From Streptosporangium saharense (GTDB taxonomy: Bacteria > Actinomycetota > Actinomycetes > Streptosporangiales > Streptosporangiaceae), in contig NZ_JACHJP010000015.1 of the NCBI RefSeq assembly GCF_014203715.1, forward strand, positions 1 through 64,000: a stretch of 64,000 bases of DNA. Direction: 5' to 3'. Shown here in pieces: positions 24,445 to 33,131 of this stretch. Made by a program: the position numbers and the translations under genes. The notes beneath the pieces were generated by a model that was given only the letters and a program-made list of their open reading frames with translations, was not told the origin of the DNA and did not search any database. How positions within the stretch are numbered: the stretch's first letter is position 1; every line of letters begins with the position of its first letter.

Positions 24445-25158
24445 TCAGGCGGGCCTGAGCAGCGCGGGAACCTCGACCAGGTTCCGTACGGCGGGCAGCC
24501 CGTCAGGGCCGGGAGCCCCCGCCCGGTTCAGCCCGGCGGCCGTCGCTGCGGCGGCGTCCACGTCGTGCCGGTCGCCGACGTAGGCCACCCGCTCGGGAGG
24601 CAGCCCGATCGCCGCGCAGGCCGCGTGGAAGATCTCCGCCCGCGGCTTGGCGACGCCGACCTCGCTCGATGTGACCAGCACGGGCAGCGCCGTACCGAGC
24701 CCGACGCGTTCGACCTTCTTCCGCTGCTGCGCGGCGTCCCCGTTGGTGATGATCCCGAGCCGGAGCGGCTCCCCGGCGGACGCGGCCAGTGCCGCCAGGC
24801 AGGGCGCGACGTCGGGGAAGGCGCGCCAGGCGGCCTCGTAGTGCCGCAGGTAGCCCGTGAACCAGGCGTCCGCCCGCGGCGCCTCCCAGGATCCCAGGCC
24901 GAGTTCGGCGAAGAGGGTTGTCACCCGCAGACGGCGCTGCCCGGTGAAGGTGAGCTCACCGGCGAGATAGCGGTCCATGGCGTGGTGTTCGAGCTCCGAC
25001 CAGCGGCGCCGCGCCGCCTCGTGGTCGACGCCGGGGCCCGCGGTCTCGGTGAGCGCCGCCGTGAACGCCGCGGCCGTGTCGTGGTCGAACAGGAGTCCCT
25101 CGACGTTCCGGTTCTGTGTCACCTGGTCGGACCTTAGCCGTGAACAGGAGCTTTCCAC
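24445..25158 (-). CDS. HAD-superfamily hydrolase-like protein with degenerate motif I
   Basis: 237 aa with the HAD fold. Motif II is ITNGD (about 139-143), motif III the Lys in VGVAKPRAEIF and motif IV VAYVGDRHDVDA. Relatives begin with FDLDGTLFDHD, but here the corresponding peptide is NRNVEGLLFDHD. The nucleophilic Asp aligns with Asn and the second Asp with Glu. The protein may therefore be catalytically inactive or use a later Asp. GTG at 25158 has AGGA five bases upstream. A GTG at 25122 is an alternative, and neither restores motif I. Confidence 0.82.
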   Translation of the reverse strand: MESSCSRLRSDQVTQNRNVEGLLFDHDTAAAFTAALTETAGPGVDHEAARRRWSELEHHAMDRYLAGELTFTGQRRLRVTTLFAELGLGSWEAPRADAWFTGYLRHYEAAWRAFPDVAPCLAALAASAGEPLRLGIITNGDAAQQRKKVERVGLGTALPVLVTSSEVGVAKPRAEIFHAACAAIGLPPERVAYVGDRHDVDAAAATAAGLNRAGAPGPDGLPAVRNLVEVPALLRPA

Positions 25159-25319
25159 GATTTCCTGAGGGACGGGACGATCCCCTGATTAGCCTGCCCA
25201 GATTCTCCAACGAATCTCTCCATAAAGTTGTATTTCAGGTATGTCATATGGACGGGAGATCGCGTCTTTTGTGTTTTTCGATCACCTTGGCAAACGCGAA
25301 GTGCTAAAAATGGCCTTCT

Positions 25320-26345
25320 ATGAGAATCTTCCGGCGCCGGAAAGGCGGACGAGCTGTCGGAGGCACCTTCGTCGTGGGGCGCCCCTGGAACGACATCGCC
25401 CTTGACGCCGCCGTCGAGGCGGTCGAGGAGGGCTACCTCAACGCGGGGCTCGTCCTCCTCGGGGAGACCCACCGTGACCCGGAGTTACGCTCGCTCCGGC
25501 TCGACGCGCTCAGCCGGGCCGCGGTCGGCAGGAGCCAGGGCATCGCCGACCTGCTCGCCGGGTCCCGCGACCGCGCCGACATCCTGCTCTGGCTTGGCCG
25601 TACGGTCATCGACGAGGCGTGGGTCATCCGGGGCGCGGGGTTCTCAGGAGAGACGGGTGAGGACCGGTTCAAGATGTTCTTCGCCACCCTGTCCGGTGCC
25701 CACGAGCCCCTCATGGAGGCCGCGAGACTGCGTCCGTACGACCCCGTGCCGTGGGAGTCCATGATCTGGTTCGCGCTGGGGATGCAGTTCGACAGGACCG
25801 AGGAGGACGAGATCTGGGAGGAGACCGTCGCCCGTTCCGCCACGCTCTTCTCCGCCCACTGGGCGAGGCTTCAGGCGCTTTCGGAGAAGTGGGGCGGTTC
25901 CCACGAGGAGATGTTCTCGCACGCCCGTGAAGCGGTGGCGCTCGCGCCCCCGGGAAATCCGCTCACCTCGATGCTGGCGCTCGCGCATCTGGAGTATCTA
26001 CGCGCCGAGGAACGCCGTCTCGTGGTCGAGAACAAGATGGTGGCCTACATGAAGTTCAGCATGCGGTATTTCTCCGAGCGCGTCGTCGGAGAACTGAAGG
26101 AGGCGGAACGCCGCTGGACGGCCCACGCCACCGCGCACCCCCGCGATCTGGAGGCCCACCACCTGTTCGGGGCCGTCTTCATCCGCGAGGCCGGCACACA
26201 CGACCTCGCGGCCAGGCATCTCAGGCAGGTCGGGAACCGCGTCGGGCGCGGTGCCCCGTGGAGCTATCTCGGCGACCCGGCCAAGGAGTTCGCCGCCGCG
26301 TTGCGAAGGCTCAGGATACCCCTGCCCCAACCCGGCGCCGACTGA
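25320..26345 (+). CDS. Hypothetical TPR-like protein, 341 aa
   Basis: A soluble alpha-helical protein. It has a basic N-terminus (MRIFRRRKGGR) and then successive helix pairs of the type ALDAAVEAVEEGYLNAGLVL, LREAVALAP-like and AAARLRPYDPVPW, which resemble tetratricopeptide units. PGNPLTSMLALAHLEYLRAE and AHPRDLEAHHLFGAVFIREA continue the pattern to the C-terminus. There is no signal peptide or catalytic motif. Such actinobacterial proteins are usually annotated as hypothetical, and a protein-interaction role is likely but unproven. The 5' region (25159-25319) is AT-rich relative to its surroundings and probably holds the promoter. Confidence 0.75.
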   Translation: MRIFRRRKGGRAVGGTFVVGRPWNDIALDAAVEAVEEGYLNAGLVLLGETHRDPELRSLRLDALSRAAVGRSQGIADLLAGSRDRADILLWLGRTVIDEAWVIRGAGFSGETGEDRFKMFFATLSGAHEPLMEAARLRPYDPVPWESMIWFALGMQFDRTEEDEIWEETVARSATLFSAHWARLQALSEKWGGSHEEMFSHAREAVALAPPGNPLTSMLALAHLEYLRAEERRLVVENKMVAYMKFSMRYFSERVVGELKEAERRWTAHATAHPRDLEAHHLFGAVFIREAGTHDLAARHLRQVGNRVGRGAPWSYLGDPAKEFAAALRRLRIPLPQPGAD

Positions 26346-26429
26346 GGGTGCACCCCTTCCCACCTGCGGTTTCATCCCTAAAATGGGAAGAGACGACCGG
26401 CTTGGGGCCGGTTGGGAAGGCGGGGTCCG

Positions 26430-28349
26430 ATGACGGTGAACCCCTTGACGGGCGTGCTCCGCGACTGCTCCCCGTTCCCTCCCATCGCGGACTACGCGTT
26501 CCTGTCCGACTGTGAGACGACCGCCCTGGTCGCGCCGAGCGGGAACGTCGAATGGTTCTGCCTGCCGCGGATCGACTCACCCAGCGTGTTCGCCGCCATG
26601 CTGGACCGGGACGCCGGGGGCTTCCGCCTCGGTCCCGCCGACATCAGGGTTCCCTCGGCGCGGCGCTACCTGCCGGGCACCATGGTCCTGGAGACGAGCT
26701 GGGGCACGGCGACCGGCTGGATCGTCGTGCGCGACCTGCTGGTCATGGGCCCGTGGCACCACCACGACGAGCTGTCCCACACCCACCGCAGGGCGCCGAC
26801 CGACTACGACGCCAGCCACGTCCTGCTGCGCACGGTGCGCTGCGTCAGCGGGGAGGTGCAGGTCACGCTGGACTGCGAGCCCATGTTCGGCTACGGCCGC
26901 ACTCCCGCCCAGTGGTCCTACACCGACAGGGGCTACCACCAGGGCCTCGCCAGGGCCGAGGGAGAGAGCCTGGAGCTGCGGCTCACCACCGACATGCGGC
27001 TCGGCTTCGAGGCCACCAGGGCGACCGCGCGCACTCTGCTGAAGGAGGGCGACACCCGCTTCTGCGCGCTGACCTGGACCGTCCACGAGCCGCCCTACAC
27101 CTTCGACGAGGCCTATGACAGGCTCGTGTGGACCGCCCACCACTGGCAGCACTGGCTGGCCAGGGGAGACTTCCCCGACCACCCGTGGCGGAGCTTCCTG
27201 GAGCGCAGCGCGCTGACCCTCAAGGGCCTGACCTTCGCCCCCAGCGGCGCGCTGGTCGCGGCGGCGACCACCTCCCTGCCCGAGACGCCCGGCGGCGACC
27301 GCAACTGGGACTACCGCTACAGCTGGATCAGGGACTCGACCTTCGCCCTGTGGGGCCTGTACACGCTGGGCTTCGACTGGGAGGCCGACGACTTCTTCTG
27401 GTTCATCGCCGACGTCGCCGAGCGTGGCGGGGAACTCCAGGTCATGTACGGCGTGGACGGCGAACGCGTCCTTGAGGAGCGTGTCCTCGACGACCTCACC
27501 GGCTACGAGAACTCCCGGCCCGTCCGGGTCGGCAACGACGCCTACAGCCACCGGCAGAACGACGTCTGGGGGGCGGTCCTCGACTCCTTCTACATCCACA
27601 CCAGGTCGAGGGACCGCCTCGACGAGCGCATCTGGCCCGTCCTGCGGCGCCAGGTCGAGGCCGCGATCAAATACTGGCGGGAGCCCGACCGGGGCATCTG
27701 GGAGGTGCGCGGCGAACCGCAGCACTTCACCAGCTCCAAGATCATGTGCTGGGTCGCCGTGGACAGGGGCGCCCGGCTGGCCAGGCTCCGCCTGGACACC
27801 TCCCTGGCCGCGCGCTGGCGGCGGGTCGCCGACGAGATCCACGCCGACGTGTGCGCCAACGGCGTCAGCGAGCGGGGGGTCTTCACCCAGCGCTACGGCT
27901 CCGACGCCCTGGACGCCTCGCTCCTGCTCATCCCGCTGGTCGGGTTCCTGCCGCCGACCGACCCCAGGGTCCGCGACACCGTGCTGGCCATCGCCGACGA
28001 GCTGACCGTGGACGACCTGGTGCTGCGCTACCTGCCCAAGGAGACCGACGACGGCCTGACCGGGGAGGAGGGGACGTTCACGATCTGCTCGTTCTGGCTG
28101 GTCTCCGCCCTGACGGAGATCGGGGAGCACTTCAGGGCCCGCAGGCTCTGCGAGAAGGTGCTCTCCTTCGCCAGCCCGCTCGGCCTCTACGCCGAGGAGA
28201 TCGACCCCCTCAGCGGGCGTCAGCTCGGGAACTTCCCCCAGGCGTTCACCCACCTGGCCCTCATCAACGCGGTCATCCACATCATCAGGGCCGAACGCGG
28301 CAGGTTCGGTGGCCGTACCTGGCGCAACCCCGCTACCGACCCGCTGTGA
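26430..28349 (+). CDS. Glycoside hydrolase family 15 (trehalase or glucoamylase-like)
   Basis: 639 aa. The N-terminal beta-sandwich domain begins IADYAFLSDCETTALVAPSG and NVEWFCLPRIDSPSVFA. The (alpha/alpha)6 domain follows from about residue 240, with GGDRNWDYRYSWIRDSTFAL, the signature of the actinobacterial GH15 group. The general acid is the Glu in GIWEVRG, and the second is in EEGTFTICSFW. Mycobacterial members of this group hydrolyse trehalose. Activity on trehalose rather than a maltodextrin is an inference. No signal peptide, so cytosolic. ATG 26430 follows a GAAGGCGGGG stretch. The end is 7 bases from the convergent Usp gene. Confidence 0.93.
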   Translation: MTVNPLTGVLRDCSPFPPIADYAFLSDCETTALVAPSGNVEWFCLPRIDSPSVFAAMLDRDAGGFRLGPADIRVPSARRYLPGTMVLETSWGTATGWIVVRDLLVMGPWHHHDELSHTHRRAPTDYDASHVLLRTVRCVSGEVQVTLDCEPMFGYGRTPAQWSYTDRGYHQGLARAEGESLELRLTTDMRLGFEATRATARTLLKEGDTRFCALTWTVHEPPYTFDEAYDRLVWTAHHWQHWLARGDFPDHPWRSFLERSALTLKGLTFAPSGALVAAATTSLPETPGGDRNWDYRYSWIRDSTFALWGLYTLGFDWEADDFFWFIADVAERGGELQVMYGVDGERVLEERVLDDLTGYENSRPVRVGNDAYSHRQNDVWGAVLDSFYIHTRSRDRLDERIWPVLRRQVEAAIKYWREPDRGIWEVRGEPQHFTSSKIMCWVAVDRGARLARLRLDTSLAARWRRVADEIHADVCANGVSERGVFTQRYGSDALDASLLLIPLVGFLPPTDPRVRDTVLAIADELTVDDLVLRYLPKETDDGLTGEEGTFTICSFWLVSALTEIGEHFRARRLCEKVLSFASPLGLYAEEIDPLSGRQLGNFPQAFTHLALINAVIHIIRAERGRFGGRTWRNPATDPL

Positions 28350-28356
28350 GACCGGG

Positions 28357-29202
28357 TCAGCGGGAGACGCTGAGCGGCCGGTGGGAGGGGGCGACGACGA
28401 CCGGGCAGGGCGCCCCGCGCAGCAGCGCCTGACAGACCACGCCCAGCGGCAGTTCGACAGGGTCGTCCCAGCCCCGGTCCCCGACGACCACCACGTCCGC
28501 GTCCTGGGCTGCCCGCTGCAGCGCCGCGACGTGGGAGTCGTCCACGACGACGGTCTCCACGTTCACCTGGCCGTACCTCTCCTCAAGGAGCGAGACGGCC
28601 CGCCGGAAGCCGACCGTGTACTCCCGGGCGTCCCTGGCCTCCTCGGGAATCAGGCAGATCGCCCGCAGCGACGCCTTGCGCAGCCACGCCTGCTCGAACG
28701 CCAGCCGCAGCTCAAGCCGTTCCGGGGCTGTCGCGTCCACCCCGACGACCACCAGGTTCGTCGCGGGAGCGGGCCGTTCCCCGACGACGGCCACCGGGCA
28801 GTAGGCGTGCGCGGCGAGCTGGACGGCGGTCGAGCCGATCCGCAGCTCCGCGAAGCCGCCGGAGCCGCGCCTGCCGACCACGAGCAGGTCGGCGGCGCCG
28901 GACTCGCTCATCAGGACGACGGACGGCGACCCCAGGTCGAGCGAGGTCCTGACCTCGATGCGGGGGGCCAGCCTCCGTGCCAGGTCAACGCCCTTGTCGA
29001 GCACCTGACTGCCGAGGCGCCGTACGGTCTCCATGCTGGCCAGCGGGACCGGCGTCCCCTGGGACCACTGCCAGGCGTGGCAGACGACCAGCGGGGCGAA
29101 CCGCAGCCTGGCCTCTTCCGCGGCCCACCTGAGGGCCCGTTCACTGGCCTCGGAGCCGTCGTACCCGGCGACCACAGGCCGCTCTTCGGCGTTGTACCGC
29201 AT
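28357..29202 (-). CDS. Universal stress protein with two Usp domains
   Basis: About 281 aa in two tandem Usp domains. Domain 1 starts PVVAGYDGSEASERALRWAA and ends GRRGSGGFAELRIGSTAVQL, with the ATP-binding G-x2-G-x9-GS pattern. Domain 2 starts LVVVGVDATAPERLELRLAF and ends VVVGDRGWDDPVELPLGVVC, lacking the canonical second glycine motif, so it may not bind ATP. ATG 29202 has GGGGGGAGG seven bases upstream, so it is preferred to 29244. Possibly a dormancy or stress factor. The GH15 gene ends opposite it. Confidence 0.93.
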   Translation of the reverse strand: MRYNAEERPVVAGYDGSEASERALRWAAEEARLRFAPLVVCHAWQWSQGTPVPLASMETVRRLGSQVLDKGVDLARRLAPRIEVRTSLDLGSPSVVLMSESGAADLLVVGRRGSGGFAELRIGSTAVQLAAHAYCPVAVVGERPAPATNLVVVGVDATAPERLELRLAFEQAWLRKASLRAICLIPEEARDAREYTVGFRRAVSLLEERYGQVNVETVVVDDSHVAALQRAAQDADVVVVGDRGWDDPVELPLGVVCQALLRGAPCPVVVAPSHRPLSVSR

Positions 29203-29297
29203 CGTGGTGCCTCCCCCCGTGTCCCCTGTCTCCATCCTTGTCACACTTTGCTGACCAGGGGGAACACCGCACCCGTAAAACCTCGGGGATTAGAGGG

Positions 29298-30113
29298 TCA
29301 GCGGTTGCGGCGTCTGCGGGAGCGCCAGCGGACGAGGGGGACCGCGAAGGCGGCCCCGACCAGCAGTGGCGCCTCGGAGCCGAGGGCCGCCGTCGCGCTC
29401 AGCGCGGGCTGGGAGAAGGTGTCGGGGATGGAGATGACACCGGCGTGCGAGAACGGCCAGACGATCACGAAGGCCCTGCCGACCACATGGTCGATCGGTA
29501 CGGCGCCGCCACCGGGGTCACCCTGGTGGGCACGGGAGTCGGCGGAGACCTGCCGGTGGTCACCCATCACCCACAGGCGGCCCGGCGGGACCGTGATCTC
29601 GAACGGCGTCGTCGAGGGCTTGTTGCCCGGGAACAGGTAGGCCTTCTCCTCAAGGGGGACGCCGTTGACCGTGATGCGGTCCTGGCCGTCACAGCACTGC
29701 ACCTTGTCGCCGGGGACACCGATGACCCGCTTGATGAAGTCCTTCTCGGTGGGGACCAGGCCGAAGAGGGAGCCGACCCAGTTGAGGGCGCCGGTGACCG
29801 GGTTCGAGGGCTCCTCGAAGTCGACCTCGTCCTTCCAGGAGTCGACCCCGGAGAAGACCACCACGTCACCGCGCTCGATGTCGCGCACCCGGTAGACGAG
29901 CTTGTTGACCAGGACCCGGTCGTTGACCTGGAGCGTGTTCTCCATCGATCCGGACGGGATGTAGAACGCCTGGACGATGAAGGTCTTGATCAGCAGGGCC
30001 AGCAGGAGAGCGACTACGATCATGATGGGCAGCTCCCGCCAGAGAGAGCCCTTCTTCTTGTTGCCCTTGCCGCCCCTGGCCGGCTGCTCCACGTCCTCCG
30101 CGACCACGTGCAC
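29298..30113 (-). CDS. lepB: Type I signal peptidase
   Basis: 271 aa. A basic N-terminus (GGKGNKKKG) precedes a single anchor helix (about 29-45). Box B, FYIPSGSMENTL, holds catalytic Ser56. Box D, DFIKRVIGVPGD, holds catalytic Lys128. Box E is VMGDHRQVSADSR. A second hydrophobic segment near the C-terminus (TAALGSEAPLLVGAAF) ends in an Arg-rich tail, a Streptomyces-like two-anchor topology. It cleaves Sec and Tat signal peptides at the outer face of the membrane. The GTG at 30113 is accepted. The divergent neighbour is a microprotein. Confidence 0.96.
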   Translation of the reverse strand: MHVVAEDVEQPARGGKGNKKKGSLWRELPIMIVVALLLALLIKTFIVQAFYIPSGSMENTLQVNDRVLVNKLVYRVRDIERGDVVVFSGVDSWKDEVDFEEPSNPVTGALNWVGSLFGLVPTEKDFIKRVIGVPGDKVQCCDGQDRITVNGVPLEEKAYLFPGNKPSTTPFEITVPPGRLWVMGDHRQVSADSRAHQGDPGGGAVPIDHVVGRAFVIVWPFSHAGVISIPDTFSQPALSATAALGSEAPLLVGAAFAVPLVRWRSRRRRNR

Positions 30114-30251
30114 CCCGTCCCCGGCGGGGTGGTGTGCTCCCCGCCCCGGCCTTCGATGTTTCTCGTTGACGAGACTAGATCATGCCTACATCCGGCGCTT
30201 CACGTCGAGGCGATCCCGTCTCCGACTCCGGGGAGGCGCTCGGGAGGCCGG

Positions 30252-30257
30252 GTAGGC
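30252..30257 (+). promoter_or_regulatory. Minus-10 box TAGGCT, leaderless promoter
   Basis: TAGGCT matches the actinobacterial sigma-HrdB -10 consensus (TAnnnT) and lies 9 bases before the ATG of the 28-residue ORF. Transcription would start almost at the start codon. Confidence 0.5.
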
Positions 30258-30266
30258 TCGTTTTCC

Positions 30267-30353
30267 ATGAGAAACCGGATCATCGCCGTCCTCGTCCTGA
30301 TCGGCCTGGTCGGGACGAGCGGTCTGGCCGTCATCGCCTCCCTGTACGGCTGA
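30267..30353 (+). CDS. 28-residue single-pass membrane microprotein
   Basis: ATG to TGA encodes a basic N-terminus (MRNRII) followed by one uninterrupted hydrophobic helix of about 20 residues ending in SLYG. A consensus TAGGCT -10 box lies 9 bases upstream, so a leaderless mRNA is likely. It is divergent from lepB and convergent with the Cys-rich gene 8 bases on. It resembles small conserved membrane peptides that standard gene callers miss. Its function is unknown. A role at the membrane with signal peptidase is speculation. Confidence 0.5.
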   Translation: MRNRIIAVLVLIGLVGTSGLAVIASLYG

Positions 30354-30360
30354 GCCGTAC

Positions 30361-30576
30361 TCAGGCGTTCACCATCGCCGTCTCGGTCACCGGGCGCTGC
30401 GCGAGGGGCTCGGGGGCGGTCGCCGAAGTGACCGCGGGGGTGGCCTTCTGCGCGGGCGGGCAGGAGCAGTAACCGTTGGTGACGATCAGGCGGCCACGCT
30501 GCGTGGTGTAGTCACGGGAGTCCGTGGTGAGAAGAACGCCCGTACAGGTATTGCACACAATCGGCTGACGATCCAT
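30361..30576 (-). CDS. Small Cys-containing protein, 71 aa
   Basis: The N-terminal half has CNTCTG and, 29 residues later, CSCPP, giving four Cys that could form a small zinc or disulfide knuckle. The C-terminal half is Pro/Ala/Thr-rich and disordered. The start has a strong GGAAGGAAG ribosome binding site. I do not recognise the family beyond small actinobacterial zinc-ribbon-like proteins. Confidence 0.7.
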   Translation of the reverse strand: MDRQPIVCNTCTGVLLTTDSRDYTTQRGRLIVTNGYCSCPPAQKATPAVTSATAPEPLAQRPVTETAMVNA

Positions 30577-30986
30577 GGGACGGCTTCCTTCCTGAGGGTA
30601 GCCGTCGAACGCTGGATGTCCGGCCGGCTGGCTTCTGGTTCCCCGATGGAAAGTCCTTAATCTCCCAATCGAGGCTTCTATCCTACTTCGTAGCGTAAAG
30701 TAGCTTTATATGCACGGATCGTAATATTGGATGATTTTTCATGATCTCATCCGTGTATCACGACGCCCCGCGTTGGCCATTGTGGCTTTCGAAGGTCCAG
30801 TGTGGGGGATCGAACGGTGTGACTCTGGCAACAAACCTTTTTGCCATCATCTTCCCTGTCTCGCCCCGGCTTCGAGTGGAAAATTCAGTAAACGGTCGCA
30901 TATCACAAGATTGACGGCGCTCATTGCTGATCTTTGTCAGAATCCGCGCCCTTGTTGTTTCCTCAGCTAGAACCCTCAAGGAGCTC
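30577..30986. other. AT-rich intergenic region of 410 bases
   Basis: Markedly lower GC than both neighbours. It holds an inverted repeat CACGGAT (from about 30714) with ATCCGTG (to about 30755), and AT-rich text suited to a promoter for the Cys-rich gene. Short ORFs on either strand here lack convincing ribosome binding sites and codon bias. I see no RNA gene I can name. Confidence 0.4.
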
Positions 30987-31703
30987 TCAGGGGGAGGCGA
31001 CCGCGTCCCGGGCCTCCCGGTCCTCCTGACGAGGTGAGGTCAGCACCGGCCGCAGCAGCAGCGCGTTCGCCGCGACCGCCACGCAGACGGCCCCGAGCAG
31101 CAGCCCCCAGGCCACGTCGCTCAGGTGGTGCATGCCGCGGTACATCCGGGAGTAGGCGATCCCCAGCGGGACCGCGAGGCCGACCAGCCACCACAGCCCG
31201 TTGAGCCACCTGTGGCGGTGGGTGTGCAGGGTCAGCACCAGGGCGAGACCGCAGTAGAAGGCGACCGCGGCGCTGGTGTGCCCCGAGGGGAAGCTCGACG
31301 TGGGAGGCGCGGGGTCGAGACGCTGGACCGGGGGCCGCTCGCGCTGGGCGAAGACCGTGGCCAGCAGGAAGATCGCCGACTGGGAGAAGACGGCCAGCAC
31401 CAGGAACGCCGACTCGTTCCAGCGCCGGAAGACCAGTCTGAAGGCGACCAGCAGCACGGCCGTGGCGATGATGATCGTCGGCATGTCGGACAGGCTGGTC
31501 ATCCTGTCGGTGATCGTGTTCAGGATCGCCGTGCGCCCGTGGGCCAGTTCCCGGTTGACCCCTTCATCGTTGGCGGCCAGCGTGGTCGTCTCCAGGATTC
31601 TGGTGATCACCAGCCCGACGCCGATCGTCAGCGCGGTCATGATGGCCAGGGGGAGCAGGATCAGGCGCAGCGCGCCCCGGAGGTCGAAGGAGGGTTTCGC
31701 CAT
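30987..31703 (-). CDS. PAP2-family membrane phosphatase
   Basis: 238 aa with about six membrane helices. The phosphatase motifs are a divergent first motif QRERPPVQRLDP, SSFPSGHTSAA (motif 2, general acid His) and SRMYRGMHHLSDV (motif 3, nucleophile His). The family dephosphorylates lipid pyrophosphates such as undecaprenyl pyrophosphate, or phosphatidate. The gene is 10 bases downstream of a second PAP2 gene, so the two are probably co-transcribed. Confidence 0.92.
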   Translation of the reverse strand: MAKPSFDLRGALRLILLPLAIMTALTIGVGLVITRILETTTLAANDEGVNRELAHGRTAILNTITDRMTSLSDMPTIIIATAVLLVAFRLVFRRWNESAFLVLAVFSQSAIFLLATVFAQRERPPVQRLDPAPPTSSFPSGHTSAAVAFYCGLALVLTLHTHRHRWLNGLWWLVGLAVPLGIAYSRMYRGMHHLSDVAWGLLLGAVCVAVAANALLLRPVLTSPRQEDREARDAVASP

Positions 31704-31713
31704 GGGGTCCCGG

Positions 31714-32475
31714 CTACCCGCGATCGCCCCGGGAGAACGCCTCCGGCTCGACCCCCTCCATGTGCGGCTCGGCGGGCCTGCGCCCCTCCTCCCGCCGCCA
31801 CCGCTCGAATGCCACGGTCGTCGCCGCGGTCACCACGATGCCGAGCGCGAGCCCCGCGACCACGTCGCTGAACCAGTGGACGCCGAGCGCGACCCGCGAG
31901 TACGCCACGAAGAGCGCCAGGATCGCCGCCACCACCCACGCCGAGGCCCTGGCGGCCGGGTCCCTCAGCCGGGGCAGCAGCATCAGCACGAGCACACTCG
32001 CCCCGGTAGCCGCGGCCATCGAGTGCCCCGAGGGAAAGGACGACCCCGGAGCCCAGGAGACCGGATCGGGCATGACGGGCCTGGCCCGGTCCACGACCTC
32101 CTTGACCAGCAGGTTCAGCAGGCCACTCGCCGTGATCGTGACGACCGCCCAGATCGCCGGGCGGCGCGCCCCCCGGAACCACGCCCAGGCCGCCGCGAGG
32201 ACCACCAGCGCACGCCAGGTGTTCGGCCCCAGGACCTCGGTCCACACGCTGAGCAGCCGCGCGTAGTCAGGGTCGGCCAGCACGTAGGCGTGCAGCCAGT
32301 GGGCGATGCTCTCGTCGAGGTCGCTCAGCGGCTTGAAGGAGGTCAGCACGAGCACCAGCAGCAGCACGAACGGTACGGAGAACAGCACCGCGGCCCCGAC
32401 CGCGAACGTCAGCCGCATCCCCAGGCGACGGTCGGATTCCTGACTGCTTCGCTCTCTGAGTGTCCTGGCCATCAT
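31714..32475 (-). CDS. PAP2-family membrane phosphatase
   Basis: 253 aa. Complete motifs: KEVVDRARP (motif 1), SSFPSGHSMAA (motif 2) and YSRVALGVHWFSDVVAG (motif 3). Six helices are predicted, with a cytosolic C-terminal tail rich in Arg and Glu. The active site would face outside. Candidate substrates are C55-PP or phosphatidic acid. It is the first gene of the PAP2 pair. Confidence 0.93.
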   Translation of the reverse strand: MMARTLRERSSQESDRRLGMRLTFAVGAAVLFSVPFVLLLVLVLTSFKPLSDLDESIAHWLHAYVLADPDYARLLSVWTEVLGPNTWRALVVLAAAWAWFRGARRPAIWAVVTITASGLLNLLVKEVVDRARPVMPDPVSWAPGSSFPSGHSMAAATGASVLVLMLLPRLRDPAARASAWVVAAILALFVAYSRVALGVHWFSDVVAGLALGIVVTAATTVAFERWRREEGRRPAEPHMEGVEPEAFSRGDRG

Positions 32476-32562
32476 CCATCGCTACCCGAGAGACGACGGA
32501 TATGCCATGGATTCGTCCCCCGCGCGACATGATCGGCGCTGTGGGCCTCACTCAGGAGCTCT

Positions 32563-32946
32563 TCAAGCGGCGTTCCTGCTCTCACGGCGGGTGGTCCAGC
32601 GCAACACGTCGCAGTGCCGCCGCTCGGCCTCGGCCAGGGCGGACTCGTCGAGGTAGGAGTCGAGCACCGCGCGTAACTGCGGCATCTGCTCGGCCACGTC
32701 GGTCCACGCCTGGGAGGGCTCGTCACAGCCGAGTTCGATCAACGCGTCCACGTGCGCGGCGTAGGCCGTCCACCACTGACGGCTCAGCTCGGCGAGGAAC
32801 CCGCTCAGGCCGCCGAACTCTTGCTCGATGTCCGCCTCCCACCACGGAGGGACCGTGGTGTCACCGGTCTCCGCCATGTCCCTGAGCACGGTGTGCACCA
32901 GGGCGCGACGCCTACGAATGATGGTCGAACGTGACAGGATGTTCAT
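32563..32946 (-). CDS. Hypothetical protein, 127 aa
   Basis: An acidic helical protein. It has a basic N-terminal helix (RRRRALVHTVLRDM) and Trp-rich segments (VPPWWEADIEQEFGG, LSRQWWTAYAAHVD), then a helix with Glu/Leu (LRAVLDSYLDESALAEAERR). ATG 32946 has AGGG seven bases upstream. A GTG two codons earlier is possible. Conserved-looking but without a domain I can name. No partner in the vicinity. Confidence 0.7.
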   Translation of the reverse strand: MNILSRSTIIRRRRALVHTVLRDMAETGDTTVPPWWEADIEQEFGGLSGFLAELSRQWWTAYAAHVDALIELGCDEPSQAWTDVAEQMPQLRAVLDSYLDESALAEAERRHCDVLRWTTRRESRNAA

Positions 32947-33062
32947 GTCCACACCCTGCCGCCCCCAGTTTGCCGAACGCTTAACGATCTGTTGACGGCA
33001 ATATACGGTGCCTGCCGGGTCTGTGACATGAGAACGGCTTGGCCGGACTCCTCACCCGGCAC

Positions 33063-33068
33063 TAGGCT
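33063..33068 (+). promoter_or_regulatory. Minus-10-like box TAGGCT
   Basis: Matches the actinobacterial -10 consensus and lies 64 bases before a possible small ORF with a good ribosome binding site. Confidence 0.35.
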
Positions 33069-33131
33069 GCGAGCCGCAGATCTATCCGCCCTGTGTCCGC
33101 GGAGCCACCTCGGCGACTCAGGGGGAGCCCC

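Noticed and set aside
29238..30266. Plus-strand frame running into the 28-residue microprotein
   Set aside because: It is antisense to lepB, and only the terminal ATG has a promoter and plausible peptide.
30731..30979. Two opposing short ORFs in the AT-rich gap
   Set aside because: No ribosome binding site, unusual residue content and no domain. The gap is better read as regulatory.
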